Assembly: GCA_001769005.1 (NCBI GenBank)
Contig: MENE01000078.1
Span: 6,871-12,184 of the forward strand
Origin: Bacteroidetes bacterium GWA2_31_9b
GTDB lineage: Bacteria; Bacteroidota; Bacteroidia; Bacteroidales; UBA12077
Reading direction: 5' to 3'
Length of the DNA stretch: 5,314 bases
The notes beneath the pieces are model-generated. The model was not told the origin of the DNA. It saw only the letters and a program-made list of their open reading frames with translations, and did not search any database. Position numbers and translations under genes: made by a program. The first letter of the stretch is position 1; each line of letters opens with the position of its first letter. Shown here piece after piece: positions 1-5,314 of this stretch.

Positions 1-1784
1 ACATTTTGAATATTATATTTTTCAGGATAACTAGTATTTATTTTATAGGTTTTGAGTGTTATAGGTTGGCCAAGTTTATCTATCTGAAATGTATATAAAA
101 TATTATTACCTCCTAACCAAATATGAGAATCGTTTGTAAATTCAATGGAATATATGGGTTCATTAAAATCAACAAAATTGTATTCTGGCATCCATTTATG
201 GTTTAAATAGCTAACAGAAAAAATTCCACTATTTGTTGACACATAATAGTGCTTAGTATTTGTTTTTTTACTAATCTGATTAATGTATTTATCTTTTATA
301 ATTACACTTGCTTTTTTGTCAGATATGTGATATAATCCGCTATTTGTAGCTGCCAAAATACCATTGTCTGTTGATACAAGTTGAATGGTTTTTTCTTTTA
401 AACCATCAATTTTTTTATAATAATAGTTTATTGATTTAAGTGAAGAAACTGTTTTTTTAATGTAACTGGGTTTTGTTTGAATTACTTTATTAGTTGCTTG
501 TTCTTCAACTTTTGTTATCTCTGTAGTTTTTACCGGCTCTTCCTTTTTACTAAATAACCGTGAAAAAAGACTTTTTGAAGAACTCTTTTCTTCAGTTTTT
601 TGGGTCGATTTTTGCCCTTCTTTTCCCGATTGATCTGAAACAATTCGTACTTTTTCTTCCTTTGGTTTTGATTTTACTAAAACCTGAACATCTTCAAAAT
701 TTTTGACTTCGGTTAAATAAAATACCCCTTCGTTGGTTGCAACATATAATTCATTGTTATGAACTAACGATGTAATAAGATTTCCTTTTAAACCAGGGTA
801 ATTACTGAAATTTTGCAATGGCAAATCAAAATCTACTCTGCTTATTCCAAATTCATGTGTAAGCCAAAGACCATTGATGTTATCTATAGAAAACGAAAAA
901 ATCTCATCATCTGGTAATCCGTTCTGATAATTAATAGTATTTGTTATTTTACCTGTTTTTTTATTTACAATTTCAACCCCGCCAATAAGGGTTGCAAATG
1001 CATACAACGAGTCTGATATAACCAATCCGTCTGATAAAATACTCTCTGTTAAATATCCATCGTCGTTAATATTGTAATCGTAATACTTTATTCCATCGAA
1101 AAGGTAAAGTTTACTTTCATCTGTGCCAATTAATACTTTATCGTTATTGTATGGTAAACTGAAAAGAATTTCATTTTTGCTGGTCAAATAACCTGTTACA
1201 ATTGGAAAAAGTGTATCACTTTCAATTCGAAAAAGTCCATCGTCAAAAACATTAATAAATGTATTTTTTGGAGTTATAAACATTCCTTTAAATGGTTTAA
1301 AGTCACGCGCATTCCAACGTACGAATTTTTCAGGATTCTCAATTTCGTGTCGCGAAATAGTATTTTCTCCATAAAAATAAATCGAACTTTCGGTAAAAAG
1401 TATTTTAGATATTACTCCAACTTTATTTGTATCAGGTAATAAAGATATGTACTGATAAATTCCTTTTTCATCCTTTTTTAAATAACCATAATTATCTATT
1501 GCTCCTACATATACAATATTATTTTTAGGATTTTTTTTGATTGCAATAGGTATGTAAGGTAAATGAAGGATTTCCCATTGTTGACCATCAAAAATTAATA
1601 ATCCTCTACGGTTGGCAAAAAGCATATTGTTTTCGCTATCCTGACAAGATGCCCAGTTTTGGGTTTCAATTTCTTTGCTTTCTTTAAAATGTGTAATATA
1701 TGGGGTCCCATTTTGTGCAAAAACGTTGGACAAACTTAAAATACAGACAAATAAAAATGTTGTTTTTATGATTCTTGATATCAT
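1..1784 (-). CDS. Secreted/periplasmic beta-propeller sensor protein (Reg_prop type), N-terminal 594 residues, 3' end cut by window edge
   Basis: Reading the minus strand from the ATG at 1784 gives an open frame of 594 codons that runs off the left edge. An in-frame TGA at 1800-1802 makes this ATG the earliest possible start. Residues 1-23 are a signal peptide: basic MISRIIK, a hydrophobic core, and likely cleavage after VFA before QN. The rest is rich in beta-propeller blades. Residues 289-320 match the two-component-regulator propeller (Reg_prop) pattern, with GLPDDEIFSFSID, then GLWLTH, then GISRVDFD. Blade-like ATNEG, ATNSG and STNSG turns occur near 349, 479 and 516. The opening section (QNWASCQD at 42-49, GLLIFDG at 61-67) resembles the start of large Bacteroidota sensors. 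Those usually continue into a Y_Y_Y domain, a membrane helix and a cytoplasmic output such as histidine kinase, LuxR-type HTH or SpoIIE phosphatase. The output is outside the window, so sensor function is inferred. Residues about 366-450 are a charged linker that breaks the propeller. The gene lies 73 bases downstream of the acyl-CoA ligase gene on the same strand. Confidence 0.87.
   Translation of the reverse strand, partial: MISRIIKTTFLFVCILSLSNVFAQNGTPYITHFKESKEIETQNWASCQDSENNMLFANRRGLLIFDGQQWEILHLPYIPIAIKKNPKNNIVYVGAIDNYGYLKKDEKGIYQYISLLPDTNKVGVISKILFTESSIYFYGENTISRHEIENPEKFVRWNARDFKPFKGMFITPKNTFINVFDDGLFRIESDTLFPIVTGYLTSKNEILFSLPYNNDKVLIGTDESKLYLFDGIKYYDYNINDDGYLTESILSDGLVISDSLYAFATLIGGVEIVNKKTGKITNTINYQNGLPDDEIFSFSIDNINGLWLTHEFGISRVDFDLPLQNFSNYPGLKGNLITSLVHNNELYVATNEGVFYLTEVKNFEDVQVLVKSKPKEEKVRIVSDQSGKEGQKSTQKTEEKSSSKSLFSRLFSKKEEPVKTTEITKVEEQATNKVIQTKPSYIKKTVSSLKSINYYYKKIDGLKEKTIQLVSTDNGILAATNSGLYHISDKKASVIIKDKYINQISKKTNTKHYYVSTNSGIFSVSYLNHKWMPEYNFVDFNEPIYSIEFTNDSHIWLGGNNILYTFQIDKLGQPITLKTYKINTSYPEKYNIQN
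435..690 (-). other. Charged low-complexity linker inside the propeller sensor
   Basis: This segment encodes roughly residues 366-450 of the sensor. It is dominated by Lys, Glu, Ser, Thr and Gln, has almost no hydrophobic core residues and few aromatics, and contains the short basic/hydrophobic patch SLFSRLFSKKEEP near residues 404-416. Blade-like sequence with regular hydrophobic beta strands lies on both sides, ending near residue 360 and resuming near 465. The reading frame continues through without a stop, so this is a real in-frame insert and not a frameshift. A flexible surface loop or an inter-propeller hinge is the simplest reading. The boundaries are approximate. Confidence 0.6.
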
Positions 1785-1857
1785 ATAAGCTGGTTTAATT
1801 CAAACCGATAAGTTACTAAAAAACTTTTAGTTATTAATGTTTAAACGAAATATTCTT
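1785..1857. other. Short same-strand gap between acyl-CoA ligase and sensor genes
   Basis: This 73-base AT-rich gap separates two minus-strand genes. It holds a weak 7-bp hairpin (ACTAAAA/TTTTAGT, 1815-1831) with only one G:C pair and no U-tract on the minus strand, so it is not a convincing terminator. It also holds the palindrome GTTTAAAC at 1839-1846. A degenerate minus-strand -7-like box, TCGGTTTG (complement of 1801-1808), lacks an upstream TTG. The two genes could therefore be one transcript, but the sequence does not settle it. Confidence 0.4.
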
Positions 1858-3759
1858 TTAAAATTTGCTTACAATATTTTTATTCTGATGATTACAAACA
1901 TCTTTTGCATCGGGTTGAAATAGATTATCGATTCTGATTTTATAAAATTCAACAATTTTACCACGAACCATTTTGAGGGTGCTATTTATCATTCTATTTT
2001 CTTCAGAAAATGATTCGCCAAGAATGGCTATTGCTGCCGGTAACCAGCGTTCCGTGAACATACCTTCAAATTTCCCTCCCTTTTTATACTCATCAATTTC
2101 AGATTGAATTTTTTTAAGAGCAAGTTCCTGACCCTTATCGGTTTCAAAATTCAGGTTATTTTCTTTTAGGTATTTACGTAACGCCTCTTTATTTGGCACT
2201 ATTAATCCAACAGTGTATGGATTTTGATTATTATATAACATACACTGATCAATATATTTTGAATGCTGTACTAGAGTTTCTTCTATTGCTTCCGGGCTGT
2301 ATTTTTCTCCATCATTAGCTATTAGCAAGCTTTTAAATCGCCCCAAAACATAAAGGAATCCATCTTTATCCATATAACCCATATCTCCAGTATAAAGCCA
2401 TCCATCTTTTATAGCTTCAGCAGTAGCTTTTTCGTTTTTCCAGTAACCAACCATTACATTTTCTCCTTTAACAATTATTTCACCTTTCTGTTCAACAGGA
2501 AGTTCATTGTTTTTCTCATCAACAATTTTAAGCTCAATGTTTTTAACCAAATAGCCCGACGAACCTAGTTTGTGTTTTGTTTTTGAATTCGATGAAATTA
2601 TTGGAGATGTTTCTGATAAACCATAACCCTGAAACATAGGCATTCCAATGGCATAGAAAAAACGTTGTATTTCAATATCGAGTAATGCACCACCACCAAT
2701 AAAAAAATCGAGTCCACCACCAAAACCGGCTCTTATTTTGCTAAATAATATCTTATCGAACAGTTTTAAAAGTGGTTTTTTGATAATGTGAATTCCTTTA
2801 CCTTTATTATAACCATCTTTATTATAACTATATGCTATTTTAAGGGCTGAGTTTAATAATTTTTCTGCTTTTGGTCCTTTTTCAGAAATTCCTTTTTCAA
2901 TATTTTTTTTAAAATTTATAGCCAAAGCAGGAACGCTTAACAATATATTGGGTTTAATTTCTTTTATGTTTACCGGGATATTTTTTAAGGTTTCCATTGT
3001 AGTTTTTCCTGCCTGAACAAAAGCTATACTTGCTCCATAAGCAATAAAGCTGTAAATGCCTGCTGTATGAGCAAAAGAGTGATCTAAAGGTAAAATTAAT
3101 AGTGTTTTATAATGTTCAGGTATATACATTAAACTACAAGCTTGCTCTACGTTTGCAGTATAGTTTCTGTGTGTAAGCATTATACCTTTTGGATCGGCAG
3201 TAGTTCCGGAAGTGTAACTAATATTTGCTAAATCAGCAGGTACAACTGCTTTAAAAGCATCTTCAACATCTTTGTTATTTGTTTTTAAATAATTCTCTCC
3301 CAATAAAAAAACTTCATCAATTGATATTTCATCTGATTCATATTCTTCTTGTGGGTCAAGATAAATGATTAATTCAAGATCGGGTAAATTGTTTTTTATT
3401 TGTTTGATTTTTTTCGATTGACTTCCTGATACAAAAAGCATCTTTGTACCTGAATGTTCAAGTCGGAACTTTAACTCACTACCAGCATCGAGTTTTACTG
3501 ATAAAGGTACATTTATAGCTCCAGTGTAAAGTATTGCTAATTCGCTAATAACCCAGTAATTTCGACCTTCAGAAAGTAATGCAATTCGATCTCCTTTTTT
3601 AATTTTGAGGTTTAATAATCCTGCAGCAAGAATTCGCACTTTTTCGCGAACTTCAGAATAATTCAACGATTCATAAATATCTGTTTTTTTCTCCCATAAT
3701 AATGAATTGTTATGGAATTCATTAACTTTTTCTTCGAAAAGATCGATAATTGTTGTCAT
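1858..3759 (-). CDS. AMP-forming long-chain acyl-CoA synthetase (AMP-binding/ANL superfamily)
   Basis: This complete 633-residue protein is within the usual 550-650 range for long-chain acyl-CoA synthetases. The family activates a carboxylic acid with ATP to an acyl-adenylate and transfers it to CoA in the cytoplasm or at the inner membrane. The signature ATP-binding loop is YTSGTTADPKG (182-192), followed by LTHRN (195-199). LPLDHSFAHTAG (223-234) corresponds to the substrate-pocket motif. GGGAL (355-359) precedes GYGLSETSP (378-386), the adenine/Mg site. GWLYTGDMG (453-461) carries the ribose-binding Asp458. GRFKSLLIANDGEKYSPEAIE (473-493) is the hinge and start of the C-terminal lid. Lys596 in STLKMVRGK is the candidate catalytic lysine for adenylation. 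There is no signal peptide. The ATG at 3759 follows an A-tract with no Shine-Dalgarno sequence, as is normal in Bacteroidota. Two motif positions differ from the textbook form: Ala189 where Gly is common, and Ser477 where Asp is common. The exact substrate (long-chain fatty acid or another acid) cannot be read from sequence alone. The sensor gene lies downstream on the same strand. Confidence 0.95.
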   Translation of the reverse strand: MTTIIDLFEEKVNEFHNNSLLWEKKTDIYESLNYSEVREKVRILAAGLLNLKIKKGDRIALLSEGRNYWVISELAILYTGAINVPLSVKLDAGSELKFRLEHSGTKMLFVSGSQSKKIKQIKNNLPDLELIIYLDPQEEYESDEISIDEVFLLGENYLKTNNKDVEDAFKAVVPADLANISYTSGTTADPKGIMLTHRNYTANVEQACSLMYIPEHYKTLLILPLDHSFAHTAGIYSFIAYGASIAFVQAGKTTMETLKNIPVNIKEIKPNILLSVPALAINFKKNIEKGISEKGPKAEKLLNSALKIAYSYNKDGYNKGKGIHIIKKPLLKLFDKILFSKIRAGFGGGLDFFIGGGALLDIEIQRFFYAIGMPMFQGYGLSETSPIISSNSKTKHKLGSSGYLVKNIELKIVDEKNNELPVEQKGEIIVKGENVMVGYWKNEKATAEAIKDGWLYTGDMGYMDKDGFLYVLGRFKSLLIANDGEKYSPEAIEETLVQHSKYIDQCMLYNNQNPYTVGLIVPNKEALRKYLKENNLNFETDKGQELALKKIQSEIDEYKKGGKFEGMFTERWLPAAIAILGESFSEENRMINSTLKMVRGKIVEFYKIRIDNLFQPDAKDVCNHQNKNIVSKF

Positions 3760-3891
3760 TTTTTTTACTGTTGATTTTAAAGCACAATTTATTAAAAAAT
3801 CAATTAATTCTTTAACAATTTAGAGTATTTTAGATGAGTGCTTGTACAAAAGACTTTATGTTTTACTTTAAGAAATTTAAATCAGTAATAC

Positions 3892-3911
3892 TCAATTGAT
3901 TGAAATTCAAT
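3892..3911. repeat. Overlapping short inverted repeats in divergent intergenic region
   Basis: TCAATTGA (3892-3899) is a perfect palindrome. It is directly overlapped by ATTGAA-A-TTCAAT (3899-3911), a perfect 6-bp inverted repeat around one central base. The sequence ATTCAATG at 3905-3912 recurs at 3989-3996, within the lipoprotein promoter. This could be an operator, but in such AT-rich DNA short dyads arise easily by chance. Confidence 0.25.
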
Positions 3912-3983
3912 GCGAAATAGATTTCTAATTTACAAATCGGTTAAAGTTTTAATAGATAAATGATTAGTTTTTATTAAAGTATT

Positions 3984-4014
3984 TTGATATTCAATGTTTT
4001 TTTTGTTTACTTTG
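3984..4014 (+). promoter_or_regulatory. Bacteroidota-type promoter of the SPOR lipoprotein gene
   Basis: A TTG at 3984-3986 (within TTTTG) is followed after 20 bases by TTACTTTG at 4007-4014. The latter matches the Bacteroidota -7 consensus TAnnTTTG at all but the second position. This spacing fits the -33/-7 arrangement used by the primary sigma factor of the phylum. Transcription would begin near 4020, giving a leader of about 35 bases to the ATG at 4054. The leader is A-rich and has no Shine-Dalgarno motif. Confidence 0.55.
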
Positions 4015-4053
4015 TTAGAATAAATTGAAAAACCCCCTAAAAAAACTAAAAAT

Positions 4054-4506
4054 ATGAAAAAACTCGTTATTGTTTTAAGTGTATTGGTTCTTCTTTCTTC
4101 GGGATGCAAGTTTTTTGGAAAGAAAAAACAAGCAGAAAAGGATAGAATAGAAAAAGCTAAACAAGATAGTATAAAAAAGGTTAAAGAAGCAGCTGATCTT
4201 GCAAAAATAAACAAAGAAAAAGAAGAAAAAGCTCGTCAAGAAGCAATTCAGAAAGCTGAAGAAGAAAGACAAAGATTGTATAAATTTCATATTATAGTTG
4301 GAAGTTTTAAAACTCCAAAATATGCAGCTGCATATAAAGATTATATTGGAAAAAAAGGATATCAAACAGAAATATTGGTAAACAGTTATAAATTCGAAAT
4401 GATTAGCATTGGTGCATATAAATCATGGGGCGAAGCAGTAAAAGATCTTTATAAAGCAAGAGAAGTTGTTGAAGCTACTTCGTGGATATATATTAAAGGT
4501 CAATAA
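4054..4506 (+). CDS. SPOR-domain lipoprotein with charged coiled-coil spacer
   Basis: This is a 150-residue envelope protein. Residues 1-17 form a lipoprotein signal peptide (KK, then a Leu/Val core) ending in the lipobox-like SSGC, so Cys18 should be lipidated after cleavage by signal peptidase II. Residues about 22-75 are very rich in Lys, Glu, Ala and Gln with almost no aromatic residues, which predicts a long helix or coiled-coil spacer. Residues 76-150 are a SPOR domain: YKFHIIVGSFKTPKYA (76-91), KKGYQTEIL (100-108), then YKFEMISIGAYKSWGEA (112-128) and a final beta strand SWIYI (143-147). SPOR domains bind glycan strands stripped of peptide side chains, often at division septa, so a role in envelope or division-site biology is inferred. 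An in-frame TAA at 4021-4023 supports the ATG at 4054. The gene has its own promoter and is closed by a strong terminator, so it is probably monocistronic. A specific named role cannot be assigned. Confidence 0.94.
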   Translation: MKKLVIVLSVLVLLSSGCKFFGKKKQAEKDRIEKAKQDSIKKVKEAADLAKINKEKEEKARQEAIQKAEEERQRLYKFHIIVGSFKTPKYAAAYKDYIGKKGYQTEILVNSYKFEMISIGAYKSWGEAVKDLYKAREVVEATSWIYIKGQ

Positions 4507-4529
4507 TAAAATACTTATAAACGAGATAT

Positions 4530-4558
4530 ATAGCCGACTTTTAGTCGGCTATTTTTTT
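4530..4558 (+). terminator. Intrinsic terminator of the SPOR lipoprotein gene
   Basis: A perfect 9-bp stem, ATAGCCGAC (4530-4538) with GTCGGCTAT (4544-4552), encloses the 5-base loop TTTTA. A run of seven T at 4552-4558 follows. The GC-rich core of the stem stands out in this AT-rich sequence. The hairpin begins 24 bases after the stop codon of the lipoprotein gene. It should separate that transcript from the transporter gene that follows. Confidence 0.93.
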
Positions 4559-4565
4559 ATATTTG
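4558..4565 (+). promoter_or_regulatory. Candidate -7 box for the MFS transporter gene
   Basis: TATATTTG matches the Bacteroidota -7 consensus TAnnTTTG exactly and sits just after the terminator of the preceding gene. It would start transcription near 4571, giving a leader of about 93 bases. No TTG lies at the expected distance upstream, where the terminator stem is found, so the call is weak. The rest of the 4566-4663 leader is AT-rich. It contains one small dyad, CGAATT (4609-4614) with AATTCG (4621-4626), and nothing else I can identify. Confidence 0.3.
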
Positions 4566-4663
4566 ATAAGCTATAAAATAAAAATTACTATTTAACTAAA
4601 ATAAATAACGAATTATTTTAAATTCGCAAGATTAATTTAATTATCAACCCTAAATTTTATATT

Positions 4664-5314
4664 ATGACTGAAGCTTTAAAACAGACTCTTCGAGACTCAA
4701 AAGTTGCCCGATGGATAGCATTGGCGTTAATATCATCAACTATGTTTTTTGCATATTTCTTTGTTGATGTTGTTGCACCACTACAAAATCTAATGGAAAC
4801 CGATTATCATTGGACTCCTGAAGTTTTTGGAATGTTAGGTGGTTCTGAGTTTTTCTTAAATGTTTTTGCGCTATTTCTAATACTTTCGGGTGTTATTCTC
4901 GACAAAATGGGAATTCGCTTCACATTAATAACTGCTGGTTTAACCATGGTTCTTGGAGCAGCCGTTAAATTTTATGCATTAACTCCAGGTTTTATTGAAA
5001 CCGGCTTTGCAAATTGGCTTAACTCTTTTTGGGTTAGCGTTCCAGCTACTGCAAAACTTGCTTTTTTAGGATTTTCAATTTTTGGTGTTGGTGTTGAAAT
5101 GGCAGGTATCACAGTTTCAAAAACAATTGTTAAATGGTTTAAAGGCAAAGAAATGGCTTTAGCTATGGGCCTTGAAATGGCAGTTGCACGACTAGGTGTT
5201 TTTGCTGTTTTTCGTTTAACTCCTATTTTTGCTGAAAAAGGTGGTGCTTCAAATTCTGTATTTTGGGGATTAGCATTCTTATGTATTGGTTTCTTGACTT
5301 TCTTAATTTACACC
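4664..5314 (+). CDS. Major facilitator superfamily (MFS) transporter, N-terminal half, cut by window edge
   Basis: The frame starts at ATG 4664 and stays open for 217 codons to the right edge. An in-frame TAA at 4619-4621 with no ATG in between supports this start. MFS proteins are inner-membrane secondary carriers of about 400-500 residues with twelve helices, so roughly half is present. Predicted helices are near residues 17-38, 54-78, 86-106, 131-152, 165-187 and 197-217. The loop between helices 2 and 3 carries GVILDKMGIRF (76-86), a clear form of the MFS motif A (G-x-x-x-D-x-x-G-x-[RK]). After helix 4, SKTIVKWFKGKEMALAMG (152-169) is the usual cytoplasmic R/KWF-kGkE segment leading into helix 5. 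The region 107-130 between helices 3 and 4 is longer than typical and contains several aromatic residues. The N-terminus (RWIAL, then FVDVVAPLQ) loosely recalls MFSD1-like carriers, but this is a weak resemblance. The substrate is unknown. It is preceded by a terminator, so it is likely transcribed on its own. Confidence 0.9.
   Translation, partial: MTEALKQTLRDSKVARWIALALISSTMFFAYFFVDVVAPLQNLMETDYHWTPEVFGMLGGSEFFLNVFALFLILSGVILDKMGIRFTLITAGLTMVLGAAVKFYALTPGFIETGFANWLNSFWVSVPATAKLAFLGFSIFGVGVEMAGITVSKTIVKWFKGKEMALAMGLEMAVARLGVFAVFRLTPIFAEKGGASNSVFWGLAFLCIGFLTFLIYT

Larger units (their letters stand above)
3760..4053. other. Divergent intergenic region between acyl-CoA ligase and SPOR lipoprotein genes
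   Basis: The 294 bases are very AT-rich and have no credible coding frame. They must carry the promoters for the minus-strand ligase and the plus-strand lipoprotein. Only the plus-strand promoter (3984-4014) is recognisable. For the minus strand I see no good TAnnTTTG box with a correctly spaced TTG. The section 3892-3911 contains overlapping inverted repeats. No tRNA-like or riboswitch-like structure is apparent. Confidence 0.6.

Noticed and set aside
1801..1808. Possible minus-strand -7 box (TCGGTTTG) for the sensor gene
   Set aside because: It misses the conserved A of TAnnTTTG, has no TTG about 20 bases upstream, and would leave a leader of only about 11 bases.
1815..1831. Possible terminator hairpin between the acyl-CoA ligase and sensor genes
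   Set aside because: The 7-bp stem has a single G:C pair and no U-tract follows on the minus strand, so it is unlikely to terminate transcription.
3785..3834. TAAATTG-type sequences as a minus-strand promoter for the acyl-CoA ligase
   Set aside because: Neither copy fits TAnnTTTG, and the available TTG elements are at the wrong distance. In DNA this AT-rich such matches are expected by chance.
3930..4214. Minus-strand open frame of 94 codons across the lipoprotein start and its promoter
   Set aside because: It is antisense to the well-supported SPOR lipoprotein gene and its promoter. The Lys-rich (AAA) plus-strand gene gives Phe-rich minus-strand frames that happen to lack stops. The product has no recognisable domain.
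4075..4365. Minus-strand open frame of 96 codons antisense to the lipoprotein gene
   Set aside because: Its translation is a run of Phe, Ser and Cys caused by complementing Lys/Glu-rich codons. It resembles membrane protein only by composition.
4609..4626. CGAATT/AATTCG dyad upstream of the MFS gene as an operator or attenuator
   Set aside because: It is a 6-bp stem with a 6-base AT loop and no T-run or second structure. It is too short to support a regulatory claim by itself.
1..5314. Mobile element, CRISPR array, toxin-antitoxin or defence system
   Set aside because: I saw no transposase or integrase motifs, terminal repeats, spaced direct repeats, small paired genes or tRNA junctions. 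All coding space is accounted for by four ordinary genes.

Overview
The window looks like ordinary chromosomal DNA from a low-GC member of the Bacteroidota. The sequence supports this in four ways. The base composition is strongly AT-rich. The gene starts are preceded by A-rich leaders, not Shine-Dalgarno sequences. One promoter fits the Bacteroidota TTG / TAnnTTTG pattern. There is also a two-component-type propeller sensor whose signal peptide ends in VFA-QN, which is typical of the phylum. A finer placement would be guesswork.

Layout from left to right: (1) positions 1-1784, minus strand, hold the N-terminal 594 residues of a secreted or periplasmic beta-propeller sensor. Its C-terminal part lies beyond the left edge. 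(2) Positions 1858-3759, minus strand, hold a complete 633-residue AMP-forming long-chain acyl-CoA synthetase-like enzyme. It lies 73 bases upstream of the sensor on the same strand, so the two may be co-transcribed. (3) Positions 3760-4053 are a divergent intergenic region with a good promoter for the plus-strand gene and a small inverted repeat. (4) Positions 4054-4506, plus strand, encode a 150-residue lipoprotein with a Lys/Glu-rich helical spacer and a C-terminal SPOR (peptidoglycan-binding) domain. A strong intrinsic terminator follows it at 4530-4558. (5) From 4664 to the right edge, plus strand, is the N-terminal half (217 residues, about six membrane helices) of a major facilitator superfamily transporter.

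The genes do not form an obvious pathway. The acyl-CoA synthetase is probably lipid-metabolic. The SPOR lipoprotein is probably a cell-envelope or division factor with its own transcript. The transporter and the sensor are both cut by the window, so substrate and output domain cannot be read here. I found no RNA gene, mobile element, CRISPR array or clear new system. The most unusual single feature is a long charged, low-complexity insert inside the propeller of the sensor.
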